The notes under the pieces are model-generated. The model was not told the DNA's origin and searched no databases. It worked only from the letters and a program-made list of their open reading frames with translations. 64,000 nucleotides of DNA from Robbsia sp. KACC 23696 (GTDB lineage: Bacteria; Pseudomonadota; Gammaproteobacteria; Burkholderiales; Burkholderiaceae): positions 2,762,249 to 2,826,248 of the forward strand of contig NZ_CP156626.1 of assembly GCF_039852015.1 (NCBI RefSeq), read 5' to 3'. Below are positions 16,571 through 26,398 of this stretch, piece after piece (position 1 is the first letter of the stretch; each line of letters begins with the position of its first letter). Position numbers and translations under genes: made by a program.

Positions 16571-16705
16571 TGTCGTCGGCTTCGGCGTTTCTTTGTTGAC
16601 GCTAGGCCTGTGGAGACGCCGACCGGCATACGGACCGCGCATCGATATCGCATGGTGTCCGACCGATTCACACGATGAGAACGTCCTCGCAGTACGGAGA
16701 TTGTT

Positions 16706-17554
16706 ATGAAGAGTGATTCCCTTTACGCCCTTCCCGCGCCTACCGCGTTCGAAGCGACGCAGCATGAGGGCGGCGAACGCAAGGCCGGCCGCGTCACGTT
16801 GCTAGGCACGGGACCCGGCGAGATCGACCTGCTGACGATACGTGCGGCGCGCGTCCTGGCCAGCGCCGACGTGCTCCTGCTCGACGACCTGGCCAATCCG
16901 GACATCGTCACGCTCGCGCCTCAAGCCCGCGTGATTCGGGTGGGCAAACGCGGCGGCTGTCGATCAACACCGCAGGCTTTCATCGAGCGTCTGATGTGCC
17001 GTTATGCGCGCCGGGGCTGTCACGTCGTACGCGCCAAAGGGGGCGATGCGCTGCTGTTCGGTCGGGCGGGAGAAGAAATCCACACGTTGCGCGGCGCGAA
17101 CATCGCCGTCGATATCGTCAATGGCATTTCGTCGGGCTTTGCGGCAGCGGCCGGCCTCGGTATCTCACTGACGCATCGCGCGCATTGCGACGGCGTGACC
17201 TTTGTCACCGCCCACAAACAGGATCACGACGAACCCGACTGGCGCGCACTGGCTGCCAGTAACACGACGCTCGCCATCTATATGGGGATGCACCGCATTC
17301 ACCGCATTTGCGCCACGCTGGCCGAACATCTGCCGGCGACGACACCCGCCGCGGTCGTCGAGTGGGCAGGTACGACGCGCGAGCGACGCTGTATCGGGCA
17401 GTTGGACGACATCGCCGAGCGAGCCGGCTCAGCGGGTTTGCAGAGCCCCGCCGTCATTCTGGTGGGTCGCGCGATCGGCATGGCGGACACGTTTTCGCAC
17501 CAAGCGGCCGAGAACCGCCACGTCGGCAGCGCGCTCCGTGCCGACGCCGCTTGA
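16706..17554 (+). CDS. Uroporphyrinogen-III C-methyltransferase (siroheme pathway)
   Basis: This 282-residue SAM-dependent enzyme methylates uroporphyrinogen III to precorrin-2, the precursor of siroheme. SUMT signatures are present in order: VTLLGTGPGEIDLLTIRAA near residue 30, RAKGGDALLFGRAGEE near 108, NGISSGFAAAAGLGISLTHR near 138, and LAIYMGM near 190. It corresponds to the methyltransferase domain alone; the dehydrogenase/chelatase part of CysG is absent, so those steps must be encoded elsewhere. GGAG (16696-16699) lies six bases before ATG 16706. It is divergent from the nirB operon, whose product needs siroheme, which supports a dedicated nitrogen-regulated supply. Confidence 0.93.
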   Translation: MKSDSLYALPAPTAFEATQHEGGERKAGRVTLLGTGPGEIDLLTIRAARVLASADVLLLDDLANPDIVTLAPQARVIRVGKRGGCRSTPQAFIERLMCRYARRGCHVVRAKGGDALLFGRAGEEIHTLRGANIAVDIVNGISSGFAAAAGLGISLTHRAHCDGVTFVTAHKQDHDEPDWRALAASNTTLAIYMGMHRIHRICATLAEHLPATTPAAVVEWAGTTRERRCIGQLDDIAERAGSAGLQSPAVILVGRAIGMADTFSHQAAENRHVGSALRADAA

Positions 17555-17862
17555 GCAAAATAAAGCGCGATTTATAAATGATGTCGGAAGGCCTAGCCGA
17601 ATGACCCGCCGTCTCGTTGCCTTTCCCGTTCGTCCATAGCGGACTGGCTTGGCCATGCATTCCGTCAAGCGCCATCGTGCTGTTTGGCTCCTAAGTCTTT
17701 TGCACATTGCGTGAGAAATCGCTGCATCGCTTGCCGAGCCTAAGGCCTATTCGGCGCTGTAATTCGCTGCTGTCCGATAGACCCCTGCGTACTTTGACCT
17801 CAGAATGTTTAGTCGTTTTGAAGTCAATACACATAACAGCCTAAGTGGCAGGGGACAACGGC
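17555..17862. other. Intergenic region, 308 bp
   Basis: It lies between the siroheme methyltransferase and the citrate-type transporter, both on the plus strand. It is less GC-rich than its neighbours and probably contains the transporter promoter. No clear terminator, repeat or coding frame was found. Confidence 0.4.
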
Positions 17863-19269
17863 ATGCTGACTTTGATTGGAATCCTGATTATCCTGACCGT
17901 TGTCGGGACATTGCTGTCAGGCAAGAGCGCGCCGCTGATCGGCCTCATCCTGGGACCCTTGATTGGCGCGATCGCGGCCGGATTTTCCCTAGTGGAGATC
18001 GCGGACTTCTACAGCAAGGGCGTGGCAAAGGTGGCGCCGGTCGCGACGATGTTCATCTTCGCCATTTTGTTTTTCGGCATCCTGCAGCAAGCAGGTTTGT
18101 TCACGCCCTTGGTTAACGGCTTATTGCGCCTGACCCGTGGCAACGTCATCGCAGTCTGCGTGGGCACTGCGGCATTGGGTCTTGCCGCGCACCTCGATGG
18201 CGCGGGCGCCACGACCTTCCTGCTGACCGTCCCGGCCTTGCTGCCCTTGTACAAACGGCTGCGACTGAGCCCCTACCTGATGCTGATGCTGATCGCGCTC
18301 GGCGCCGGACTGATGAATATGACACCGTGGGCGGGCCCGCTCGGTCGCTCCTCGGCGGTGACCGGACTGGATGCCACCACCTTGTGGCATCCGCTGATCC
18401 CGCTCCAGGCCATCGGCGCCGTCTTGCTCTTGGCGTTGGCAGCCTTGCTAGGATGGCGGGAACAACGCCGACTTGCGCGCGAAGCAGTCTGTATCGACAC
18501 AACGGCGGCAGGCGACGATGAGACCCCGACTCCGTCGGGCGCCCTCCTCTCGTCGATGCATGGCGCAACGTCAGAAACGGCAGGACCGCGGAAGGGTGCG
18601 ACCGCTGCGCCGCGCAGTGCCCCATCGCTGAGCAAGGGCGTCGAAGACGTGCCACGGTGGCGCTTCTTTGCGAATGCCGCCTTGGGTCTGATGGTCTTTG
18701 GCGCTTTGGTCAGCGGCCTGTTTCCGTCGGCCCTGACCTTTATGATCGGCGTCGCGCTTGCGCTGCTGTTGAACCATCGCACGCAGGCGGCGCAATTGGA
18801 GTGCATCAAGCAGCACGCGCCCAATGCCATGGTCATGGCGTCGATCATTTTATCGGCGGGTGCTTTCCTGGGCGTTCTGGACGGCAGCGGCATGCTTCGG
18901 GCCTTGGCCCAGACGATCGTCGATTGGCTGCCGAATGCGGTGGTGCCGCGATTGCACCTGGTGTTGGGCCTGGTCGGTCTGCCCATGGAATTGCTGCTAT
19001 CGACCGATGCCTATTATTTCGCCTTGCTGCCGATCGTCAGCGAGATCGTCGCGCCTCATGGGGTATCGGCAGCCAGCACCGTGTATGCGCTCGGCATCGG
19101 CAATATCGCCGGCACCTTCATCAGCCCGTTCTCGCCGGCATTGTGGCTCGGCCTGGGGCTCGCCGGGCTCGATATCGGCCGGTATATCCGCTTTGCGCTA
19201 CCCACGATGTGGGCGTTTTCCTTGGTGCTGCTGGCGGTGGCGATTGGCTTGGGCGTGATTCCGATTTGA
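17863..19269 (+). CDS. CitMHS-family citrate/divalent cation transporter
   Basis: This 468-residue inner-membrane protein opens MLTLIGILIILTVVGTLL. Family motifs of citrate-Mg2+:H+ symporters are visible: KVAPVATMFIFAILFFGI near residue 55, LDGAGATTFLLTVPALLPLY near 110, and a conserved MNMTPWAGPLGR near 148. A hydrophilic loop of about 70 residues (roughly 205-275) separates two hydrophobic halves. It probably imports citrate complexed with a divalent metal; the metal cannot be told from sequence. I preferred ATG 17863, with AGGGGA at 17850-17855, over the GTG at 17845. No two-component regulator is adjacent. Confidence 0.85.
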   Translation: MLTLIGILIILTVVGTLLSGKSAPLIGLILGPLIGAIAAGFSLVEIADFYSKGVAKVAPVATMFIFAILFFGILQQAGLFTPLVNGLLRLTRGNVIAVCVGTAALGLAAHLDGAGATTFLLTVPALLPLYKRLRLSPYLMLMLIALGAGLMNMTPWAGPLGRSSAVTGLDATTLWHPLIPLQAIGAVLLLALAALLGWREQRRLAREAVCIDTTAAGDDETPTPSGALLSSMHGATSETAGPRKGATAAPRSAPSLSKGVEDVPRWRFFANAALGLMVFGALVSGLFPSALTFMIGVALALLLNHRTQAAQLECIKQHAPNAMVMASIILSAGAFLGVLDGSGMLRALAQTIVDWLPNAVVPRLHLVLGLVGLPMELLLSTDAYYFALLPIVSEIVAPHGVSAASTVYALGIGNIAGTFISPFSPALWLGLGLAGLDIGRYIRFALPTMWAFSLVLLAVAIGLGVIPI

Positions 19270-19291
19270 TGAGAAGGAACGCCTTGCCACG

Positions 19292-19789
19292 CTAGCCGCG
19301 CAGCGACTGCCACACCGCCAGCTTCGCTTCATACGGCATCGACGCGTAGGCAGGGCTGCTGGACGGCAAGCGCACGATCCGATACCGCCGTGCCAGATCG
19401 CCCAGCGCCTTTTCGCCTATCTTGGCAGCGGTGCCGCCATTGAAGCCAATCGTCTGAAGCTTGGGCAGGCTTGCCAGCAAGGTCCGCAGATCGTTGCCCA
19501 TATGATTCCGGATCGCGCTATCGAGACTCCCGTCCCGCCGCGCTTCGGCAATCACATCCCACAGTCCGACGCCGTGGGCCAGCACGGTCGTCAAGCGTTC
19601 GTCGTACGTCAAGGATCGCAGCGGCGTACCGATCACCTCCCCCAGCAGATCCCAAAAAAGATTCCGTGGATGCGCGTAATACTGCGCCGCCGCCAAGGAC
19701 CGCACGCCGGGAAGACTGCCGAAAATCATGACGCGCGTGTTGGCGTCACAGACGGCGGGGAAACTTTGTAGCAGAGAAGACGACGTCAT
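19292..19789 (-). CDS. Uracil/hypoxanthine-DNA glycosylase-like protein (deoxyinosine glycosylase type)
   Basis: This 165-residue protein of the uracil-DNA glycosylase superfamily has motif 1 as FGSLPGVRS with AQYYAHPRNLFW, and motif 2 as LPSSSPA. These match the family 6 deoxyinosine (hypoxanthine) glycosylases, which excise hypoxanthine from deaminated adenine. The helix DVIAEARRDGSLDSAI is also typical. ATG 19789 was chosen over an upstream in-frame start at 19852 because homologues begin close to the first conserved strand. It is convergent with the CitMHS gene and lies downstream of ubiC. Confidence 0.8.
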   Translation of the reverse strand: MTSSSLLQSFPAVCDANTRVMIFGSLPGVRSLAAAQYYAHPRNLFWDLLGEVIGTPLRSLTYDERLTTVLAHGVGLWDVIAEARRDGSLDSAIRNHMGNDLRTLLASLPKLQTIGFNGGTAAKIGEKALGDLARRYRIVRLPSSSPAYASMPYEAKLAVWQSLRG

Positions 19790-19855
19790 CGAAAGGCGCA
19801 CATTGGCCGACGCGCCCGGTGCGCATCGCGCGATTAGGAAGCCGGACGCCAACCG

Positions 19856-20554
19856 TCACCGCGCGGCGGCGCGATCCAGCAGTTGCCAGAATGCCGGCAG
19901 AAAACACTCTGTGATGATGAGCGGCGCACCATGCCGTTCGAAGACCGAACGGCGGGCAATAAGCGAACACGGCGAACGTGACGAACGCGGCGACTGCGCG
20001 TCGCGCTCCGCCGCGGACAGCGGACGCGCGTCGGCGGAAACTCGCGCCTGCTGTCGCGCATAGAGTCGCGCCAGCGGGTCCGCGCGGCGCGCATCGGTAC
20101 GCCCGACCCCACGCGACGTCAACATCGACCGTCGCACGGTTGGATCCCGATAAAGCAAAATGGCGAGCGGACGCGTCCTTAAAGTCCGCATCGCTCGCCA
20201 TGTACCACGGCTGTGCACCAATCCCGTCACGCTGTGCGCCACCACACAGGGAACGCCTTCGACCGATAACTCGACCTCGCGCACCCAGGCGACACTCCGC
20301 GCCTTTGCACCCAGTAACGGCGCCTCGTCAGGCCAAGGGCGTTCGCGCCGCTCCTTGATGACCCGCACCGTCACTGGATACGCCGACGTACCCGCGCGCT
20401 CCACTGCGTCAGGACGCCCCGCCAAACGCGCAAGGTGCAAGGTCAGCGCACCGCCCGCCATCAACCAACCGCGCCGATCGTGCGGCACGGTTGCGGCGGG
20501 CGATACCCGCCAGCGCCCCATGCCATGCGCCGGCACCAGATCGGCATCGCGCAT
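19856..20554 (-). CDS. ubiC: Chorismate pyruvate-lyase
   Basis: This enzyme converts chorismate to 4-hydroxybenzoate plus pyruvate, the first committed step of ubiquinone synthesis. Conserved elements are a buried strand after RRGWLMAGGALTLHL, the arginine of VAWVREVEL, TRPLAILLYRDPTVRR, and the C-terminal PLIITECFLPA whose glutamate is a catalytic residue of UbiC. The start is uncertain: ATG 20554 gives 232 residues, and upstream in-frame codons would overlap the 3' end of htpG. The N-terminal 30 residues are poorly conserved. It lies just downstream of htpG on the same strand, an order seen in Burkholderia relatives. Confidence 0.8.
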   Translation of the reverse strand: MRDADLVPAHGMGRWRVSPAATVPHDRRGWLMAGGALTLHLARLAGRPDAVERAGTSAYPVTVRVIKERRERPWPDEAPLLGAKARSVAWVREVELSVEGVPCVVAHSVTGLVHSRGTWRAMRTLRTRPLAILLYRDPTVRRSMLTSRGVGRTDARRADPLARLYARQQARVSADARPLSAAERDAQSPRSSRSPCSLIARRSVFERHGAPLIITECFLPAFWQLLDRAAAR

Positions 20555-20669
20555 GCGCCCCGCTCGCGCACCCGCCTGCGTCGGCAAGCGACGCGTGGCC
20601 AGCCGCGTCCGCCGCCGCGCCACCGAAAGCGCACTCGCTGCGCTCGGCACGGACTGCAACGATCCTGTT

Positions 20670-22559
20670 TCAGGCACGCCCGGCCGCACCCAGCAGCAGC
20701 GCATTGGCGCGACGCACATACGCCGCCGGATCTTCCAGGCTACCGCCTTCCGCCAGCAGCGCCTGGTCGAACAACAGATGCACCCAGTCGTCGATCTGCG
20801 GCGAATCGGCTTGCAACTGCTTGACCAAGGGATGGTCCGGATTCAGTTCCAGGATCGGCTGCGCATCCGGTGCCTGCTGGCCGGCTTGCTTCAACATCCG
20901 TTGCAGATAGCCGCTCATCGCACCATCGTCGGCCACCAGGCAGGAAGGCGAATCGGTCAGGCGGAAGGTCAAGCGCACGTCCTTCGCCTTGTCCTTCAAC
21001 AATTCCTTTGCCTTCTCGACCAGCGGCTGCATCGTGTCGCCCACCTTTTCCTGAGCGGCCTTTTCTTCATCGTCCGGCGTCAAGTCGAGATCGCCGCGCG
21101 CCACGCTGCTCAGCGGCTTGCCATCGAACTCGTTCAGGAACGACAACATCCACTCGTCGACGCGATCCGACAGCAGCAGCACTTCGATGCCCTTCTTGCG
21201 GAACACTTCCAGATGCGGACTGTTACGCGCCGCGCGCCAGCTATCGGCATTGACGTAATAGATCTTGGTTTGCGTATCCTTCATCCGCGACACGTAGTCG
21301 GCCAGCGACACGTTCTGCTCGTCGGTATCGCCGTTCGTGCTGGCGAAACGCAACAACTTCGCGATCCGATCCTTGTTGCCGAAGTCTTCGCCCGCGCCTT
21401 CCTTCAGCACCTGACCGAATTCGCTCCAGAACGTCTTGTACTTCTCGACATGGTTCTCGGCCAGATCTTCCAGCATCTGCAACGCACGCTTCGACACACC
21501 TTCGCGGATCGCCTTCACATCCCGGCTTTCCTGCAGGATTTCACGCGACACGTTCAACGGCAGATCGCTCGAGTCCACCACGCCGCGGATAAAGCGCAGG
21601 TAGGACGGCAACAACTGTTCGGCATCGTCCATGATGAAGACGCGCTTCACATACAGCTTCAAACCGCCGCGCTGATTGCGGTCCCACATATCGAACGGCG
21701 CCTTGGCCGGCACGTATAGCAGCTGCGTGTACTCGCTGCGGCCCTCGACACGGTTATGCGTCCACGCCAACGGATCTTCCTGCGCGTGCGTCAGATGCTT
21801 GTAGAAGCTCTTGTACTGTTCGTCGTCGATGTCGTTCTTCGACCGGGTCCACAGCGCGCTGGCCTGGTTCACCGTCTCGAATTCTTCCTGGACGACCATC
21901 TTGCTCGCCTCGGCATCCCACTCTTCCTTTTGCATCAGGATGGGCAGCGCGATGTGATCCGAGTATTTCTGGATGATCGACTTCAGCTTCCACGACGACA
22001 GCAGTTCGTCTTCGTCGGCGCGCAGATGCAAGGTGATCTTCGTGCCGCGCGACGTCTTGTCGATATTGTCGACGGTGAATTCGCCGTCACCGGCGCTTTC
22101 CCAACGCACGCCTTCCGCTGCCGGGGCACCGGCGCGGCGCGATTCCACCGTCATCTTGTCGGCGACGATGAAGCCCGAATAGAAGCCCACGCCGAACTGA
22201 CCGATCAGCGCCGCATCCTTCTGCTGATCGCCGGACAACTTCGAGAAGAATTCCTTCGTACCGGATTTGGCGATGGTGCCGAGATGCGCAATCGCGTCGT
22301 CACGGCTCATGCCGATGCCGTTGTCCTCGATCGAAATCGTGCGAGCTTCGGCGTCGTGCGTGACGCGAATTTTCAGTTCCGGGTCGTTCTCGTACAGCGA
22401 GGCATCGGCGATCCCCTCGAAGCGCAGCTTGTCGGCCGCGTCCGATGCATTGGAGATCAATTCCCGCAGGAAGATTTCCTTGTTGCTGTACAGCGAATGG
22501 ATCATCAACTGCAGAAGCTGCTTCGTTTCTGCCTGAAAACTCATTGTTTGTTGCGTCAT
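20670..22559 (-). CDS. htpG: Molecular chaperone HtpG (Hsp90)
   Basis: This 629-residue cytosolic Hsp90 homologue starts [19 protein letters not shown]. Residues 1-235 form the GHKL ATPase domain, with [26 protein letters not shown] and [11 protein letters not shown] (N, D-x-G and G motifs). The middle domain contains [15 protein letters not shown], and the C-terminal dimerisation domain ends in a leucine-rich segment. ATG 22559 was chosen; ATG 22544 is an internal option. A frame extending to 22760 is not supported. No heat-shock promoter could be identified with confidence. Confidence 0.96.
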   Translation of the reverse strand: MTQQTMSFQAETKQLLQLMIHSLYSNKEIFLRELISNASDAADKLRFEGIADASLYENDPELKIRVTHDAEARTISIEDNGIGMSRDDAIAHLGTIAKSGTKEFFSKLSGDQQKDAALIGQFGVGFYSGFIVADKMTVESRRAGAPAAEGVRWESAGDGEFTVDNIDKTSRGTKITLHLRADEDELLSSWKLKSIIQKYSDHIALPILMQKEEWDAEASKMVVQEEFETVNQASALWTRSKNDIDDEQYKSFYKHLTHAQEDPLAWTHNRVEGRSEYTQLLYVPAKAPFDMWDRNQRGGLKLYVKRVFIMDDAEQLLPSYLRFIRGVVDSSDLPLNVSREILQESRDVKAIREGVSKRALQMLEDLAENHVEKYKTFWSEFGQVLKEGAGEDFGNKDRIAKLLRFASTNGDTDEQNVSLADYVSRMKDTQTKIYYVNADSWRAARNSPHLEVFRKKGIEVLLLSDRVDEWMLSFLNEFDGKPLSSVARGDLDLTPDDEEKAAQEKVGDTMQPLVEKAKELLKDKAKDVRLTFRLTDSPSCLVADDGAMSGYLQRMLKQAGQQAPDAQPILELNPDHPLVKQLQADSPQIDDWVHLLFDQALLAEGGSLEDPAAYVRRANALLLGAAGRA

Positions 22560-22761
22560 GCCGATTCCCGATACAAAGTGACGTTCACGATCCCCCGATA
22601 CTGCCGCGCGCCGTCGCGCGGACACCTCGCCGCTTAGCTGGCGGCGTGGGCGCCAGGGGTCCGAATGTTTTCCCGCCACGCCGCGGTGGATAGGAAAACG
22701 TAATGGAACCCATATCAGGGCGCGATCGGCAAATTCAAGGGCCGACGCACCGTTTTGCATG

Positions 22762-24330
22762 CTACTGGCCGTGTCGCTGGATATAGTCGGACAGGAAGAC
22801 CAGGAAATCCGGATGCGTGCTGCTGCAGATGTTCAGGCGCAGATAGGTCGACGGTGTCTGAGACGGGGAAAACAACGCGCCCGGCGCCAGCAGGAAGCCG
22901 GCTTCGTGCGCCGCTGCCGTCATCGCGCTGCTGTCGCAATGTACGTTCGCCCAGACAAACATGCCCGCGTCGGGCTCGCAGAGCAAGGTCGCGCCCGCCT
23001 GCTTCAAGGCGGCCAGCGCCGGCGCACGGACGCCATCCAGCTTGAGTCGCAAGCGCTCGACATGGCGTCGATAATGGCCTTCGGTCAGCACGCCGTAGAT
23101 GATGCGCTCGCCCAGCTCCGGCGTGGTCAGCGCGGCCAGCAGCTTCTGATCGGAGAGGCGTTTTGCCAGCACGGGGTCGCAGGCGATATAGCCGACGCGA
23201 AGATTCGGCGCCAAGGTCTTGCTGAAGCTGCCCGCATAGATCACGCGCCGCAGTTGGTCGAGACTCGCCAGCCGCACGGCCGGATGATTCGGTGGGCAGA
23301 GATCGCCGTAGATGTCGTCCTCGACGATGATGAAATCATAGCGCTCCGCGATCTGCAGAATCCGATAGGCCTGCGCCGCGCTCAGCGACGTTCCGGTGGG
23401 ATTATGCAGCACCGAGTTGATCACCATCAGCTTCGGCCGCCAGGTTTCCGCCAACATTTCCAAGGCATCGAGGTCCGGGCCGTTCGCGGTATAGGGCACG
23501 CCCAGCAAACGCGCGCCCTGCCCGACGATCCGCCCGAACATCTGGAACCAGGCCGGATCGCCCACCAATACCGAATCGCCCGGCTGCAGATACAGGCGTG
23601 AAATCAGGTCGACGGCATTGGTGATACCGGACAGCGTGACGATCTGGTCCGGTGTCGCGCCAATCTCGATACCGGCCAGATGGATCTGCAACTGTTGCCG
23701 CAGCGGCAGCGAGCCCTGGGGCAGCCCGTAACGCAACAGCGCGCCCCCACTTTGGCGGCCGATCCGTTTCACCGCCTGCGCCAACATCTCGCCGTCGAGC
23801 CAGTCGTTCGGCAGAAAGCCGAGGCCGGGCGCTTTTTCCGGCGCCGTGGTGTGCATGATGTTGTTCAGCAGCCAAGGGACGTCGATCGTCGACGGCGGCG
23901 CGAGCGGTGCGTTGCCGGTCGCCCGGGCGCGCCCGCCCGCGCCACCGCCGGCGGCACGCGACGTACCGGTGCCGACGCCCGGCCCACTCACGCCGGCACG
24001 AACCGTCCCATTCGAGGTCGCCCCCGCCGCAAGCCCGGCACCCGTCGGATGCGCCGCGCCGCCCTGTTCGCGCTGCCGGTCCAGCACATAAAAACCGGAG
24101 CCTCGCCGCGCCTCGAGATAGCCGTAATTGACCAGACGCTCGTAGGCATCGACGACCGTGGCCGGCGACACGCCCTTCTCCGAGGCAAGGCGGCGAATCG
24201 ACGGCATGCGTAGCCCCGGCCGGAACACGCGCTCGTCGATACGGCGCCGCGCCCACATCACCAGCTGCTCGACCAGCGTCAGCTGATCCGAGCCTACCGG
24301 CGGCGGAATCTGTTCCAGCATCGTCGACAT
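22762..24330 (-). CDS. MocR-type regulator: GntR helix-turn-helix fused to an aminotransferase-like domain
   Basis: This 522-residue protein has residues 15-90 as a winged helix of GntR type ([20 protein letters not shown]). A long Gly/Ala-rich linker (about 95-165) leads to a fold-type I aminotransferase domain, with Lys371 in [14 protein letters not shown] as the likely PLP Schiff-base residue and VEDDIYGDL as the cofactor aspartate region. MocR proteins use PLP-bound amino acids as signals to control neighbouring amino-acid or vitamin genes. It is divergent from the aminotransferase-ridA pair across a 270-bp region containing a palindrome and a direct repeat. The unusually long linker is compositionally biased but in frame. 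Confidence 0.9.
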   Translation of the reverse strand: MSTMLEQIPPPVGSDQLTLVEQLVMWARRRIDERVFRPGLRMPSIRRLASEKGVSPATVVDAYERLVNYGYLEARRGSGFYVLDRQREQGGAAHPTGAGLAAGATSNGTVRAGVSGPGVGTGTSRAAGGGAGGRARATGNAPLAPPSTIDVPWLLNNIMHTTAPEKAPGLGFLPNDWLDGEMLAQAVKRIGRQSGGALLRYGLPQGSLPLRQQLQIHLAGIEIGATPDQIVTLSGITNAVDLISRLYLQPGDSVLVGDPAWFQMFGRIVGQGARLLGVPYTANGPDLDALEMLAETWRPKLMVINSVLHNPTGTSLSAAQAYRILQIAERYDFIIVEDDIYGDLCPPNHPAVRLASLDQLRRVIYAGSFSKTLAPNLRVGYIACDPVLAKRLSDQKLLAALTTPELGERIIYGVLTEGHYRRHVERLRLKLDGVRAPALAALKQAGATLLCEPDAGMFVWANVHCDSSAMTAAAHEAGFLLAPGALFSPSQTPSTYLRLNICSSTHPDFLVFLSDYIQRHGQ

Positions 24331-24369
24331 TTCCCGCCCTCCCCAAGCCGGCTTTTCACAATTCGCGCA

Positions 24370-24418
24370 ACTGTATCACAAACTATTCAGCCAATTGTAC
24401 CGAGACTGTATCGGTACA
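24370..24418. promoter_or_regulatory. Candidate MocR operator
   Basis: A palindrome TGTACCGA-N7-TCGGTACA occupies 24396-24418. The word ACTGTATC occurs at 24370-24377 and again at 24405-24412 (inside the palindrome spacer), giving two direct repeats 35 bp apart. Direct repeats plus a palindrome between a MocR gene and its divergent target are typical operator architecture for this regulator family. Assignment to this regulator is inferred from position. Confidence 0.55.
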
Positions 24419-24600
24419 TTTACTTAAGATTGATTTGCGGTCGATCTCGCCTTGCACTGGCGAGCCGACCGTGTTTAAGATTCATTTCGTCCGCTTTCCC
24501 GATAGCAATGTCCTGGCGCGTAAGACGATGCGCGCTGGCGGCGCGTCACCCCTGCATTGCCCCTGTTTCTCACCCGCACGAAATCGAAGGCCACACCGCT

Positions 24601-25875
24601 ATGTCATCGGAACACACGTCCTCCGGCACGCCGTCCGGATATGAGACTGCCACGGCAGCCGCCAGCCACTGGCCCTTGTCGCAACGCGCACGCAAGCTGA
24701 CCAGCTCGGCCATCCGGGAAATCCTGAAAGTCACCGAGCGTCCCGAGATCATCTCGTTCGCCGGTGGCCTGCCGGCCCCGGCGACGTTTCCGGTAGAGGC
24801 GATGCGTGCGGCGGCCGAGCGTGTACTGACCGACGATGCGGTAGGCGCACTGCAATACTCGCCGACCGAGGGCTATCGTCCGTTGCGCGAGTGGGTGGCG
24901 GCGCACCATTCCGGCAACGGGGTGACGATTCGCCCCGAGCAGGTACTGATCACCACCGGCTCGCAGCAGGCGCTCGATCTGATGGGCAAGGTCATGCTCG
25001 ATCCAGGCAGCCGCGCCTTGGTCGAAACGCCGTCCTATCTGGGTGCCTTGCAGTCGTTCGCGATGTTCGAGCCGACCTTCGTGTCGGTGCCGTCCGATGA
25101 CGACGGGCTGCAGCCCGACGCCTTGACGCCCGCGCTGACCGAGGGTGCGCGGCTTCTCTACACGCAGCCGAATTTTCAGAATCCGACGGCCCGACGTCTG
25201 CCGCTGGAGCGCCGCCTCGCCCTGGCCGAGTTTGCAAAAGGGGCCGGCTTCCCGGTGATCGAAGACGATCCGTATGGCGAGCTGTATTACCGCGGCGAGC
25301 CCTTGCCGACGTTGTTGTCGATGGCGCCGAACCACATTGTCCATTTCGGCACCTTCTCGAAAGTCCTGGCGCCGGGATTGCGCGTGGGGTATGTGATCGC
25401 GCCCGAACCGCTGCTGATGAAGCTTGTTCAGGCCAAGCAGGCAGCGGATCTGCATACGCCGATCTTGACGCAACGCATCGTCTACGAAGCGGTCAAGAAC
25501 GATCTGCTGTCGCGGCACCTGCCCGACGTGCGCGCGCTGTACCGCGCGCAATGCGACGCGATGCTCACCGCGCTGGAACGCGAAATGCCGGAAGGCGTGC
25601 GTTGGAACGCTCCGGCCGGTGGCATGTTCGTCTGGCTGACCTTGCCGGAAGCGATCGACGCCACCGCCTTGCTGCAAGCGGCCATCGTGGAACATGTCGC
25701 CTTCGTGCCCGGCGAGCCCTTCTATGCCGATGGACGCGCCGCACCGTTGGCATCGCGATCGATGCGCCTGTGTTTCTCGACCGTCCCGCCGGCACGGATC
25801 GACGAAGGCATCGCTATACTAGGCCGCCTGATCGCCGCCTGGCCCAAGGACCCGGCGGCCCAGCCTGTCCTCTAA
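24601..25875 (+). CDS. PLP-dependent aminotransferase, class I/II (2-aminoadipate aminotransferase-like)
   Basis: This 424-residue cytosolic fold-type I aminotransferase has a substrate-arm start PEIISFAGGLPAPATFP, the PLP-phosphate region TTGSQQALDLMGK, cofactor Asp in VIEDDPYGELYY, Lys254 in GTFSKVLAPGLRVGY, and a C-terminal Arg in SRSMRLCFS. The closest recognisable type is the LysN/2-aminoadipate or branched-chain/aromatic group; the actual substrate cannot be fixed. ATG 24601 opens the protein. An upstream in-frame extension to 24430 crosses the promoter region. It is followed after 12 bases by ridA, and the divergent MocR gene is the likely regulator. Confidence 0.88.
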   Translation: MSSEHTSSGTPSGYETATAAASHWPLSQRARKLTSSAIREILKVTERPEIISFAGGLPAPATFPVEAMRAAAERVLTDDAVGALQYSPTEGYRPLREWVAAHHSGNGVTIRPEQVLITTGSQQALDLMGKVMLDPGSRALVETPSYLGALQSFAMFEPTFVSVPSDDDGLQPDALTPALTEGARLLYTQPNFQNPTARRLPLERRLALAEFAKGAGFPVIEDDPYGELYYRGEPLPTLLSMAPNHIVHFGTFSKVLAPGLRVGYVIAPEPLLMKLVQAKQAADLHTPILTQRIVYEAVKNDLLSRHLPDVRALYRAQCDAMLTALEREMPEGVRWNAPAGGMFVWLTLPEAIDATALLQAAIVEHVAFVPGEPFYADGRAAPLASRSMRLCFSTVPPARIDEGIAILGRLIAAWPKDPAAQPVL

Positions 25876-25887
25876 GGAGATAAATCG

Positions 25888-26358
25888 ATGTCGCAATCCG
25901 CTGTCTATACCCGCCTGGAAGCCGCCGGTATCACGCTGCCGGCCGCAAACGCGCCGGCCGCCGCCTATGTCATGGCCGCGCAGTCGGGCAATCTGGTGCA
26001 TCTCTCCGGGCATATCGCACGCAAGGACGGCCAACCCTGGGTCGGCCGCCTCGGCGATGAACTGGACACCGCCACCGGCAAAGCGGCAGCGCGCAGCGTA
26101 GCCATCGACCTGCTGGCGACGCTGCATGCCCATACCGGCGATCTCGGCCGCGTGTCGCGCATCGTCAAGCTCGTTAGCCTGGTGCATTCGGCGTCCACCT
26201 TTACGGAACAGCATCTGGTCACCAACGGCGCGTCGGAATTGATGGTCGAGATCTTCGGCGATCAGGGCAAGCATGCGCGCTCGGCATTCGGCGTCGCGCA
26301 ATTACCCTTCGGCGTCTGCGTGGAAATCGAGATGATCGCGGAACTCAGCGCACCCTGA
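25888..26358 (+). CDS. RidA family reactive imine deaminase
   Basis: This 156-residue protein of the YjgF/YER057c/UK114 family hydrolyses enamine/imine intermediates released by PLP enzymes. Seen motifs are VHLSGHIARKDGQPW, AAARSVAIDLLATL, and HARSAFGVAQLPFGVCVEIE, with the conserved Arg and the Leu-Pro-x8-Glu pattern of the active site. It is longer than canonical RidA (about 128) and belongs to a different subgroup. AAGGAG lies seven bases before the ATG. The tight spacing to the aminotransferase gene suggests that it detoxifies or processes that enzyme's products. Confidence 0.9.
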   Translation: MSQSAVYTRLEAAGITLPAANAPAAAYVMAAQSGNLVHLSGHIARKDGQPWVGRLGDELDTATGKAAARSVAIDLLATLHAHTGDLGRVSRIVKLVSLVHSASTFTEQHLVTNGASELMVEIFGDQGKHARSAFGVAQLPFGVCVEIEMIAELSAP

Positions 26359-26366
26359 ATCGCGCC

Positions 26367-26398
26367 GCGACGTTGCGCCCATATCGAAGCAACGTCGC
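26367..26398. repeat. Inverted repeat after ridA, possible transcript-end hairpin
   Basis: GCGACGTTGC 26367-26376 and GCAACGTCGC 26389-26398 form a perfect 10-bp stem with a 12-base loop, nine bases after the ridA stop. No T-tract follows, so classical intrinsic termination is doubtful; a 3' stabilising hairpin or a protein site is also possible. Confidence 0.5.

Noticed and set aside
16186-16599. Plus-strand frame through the nitrate control region
   Set aside because: It crosses two sigma-54 promoters, an NtrC-like site and a terminator; its translation is random-looking.
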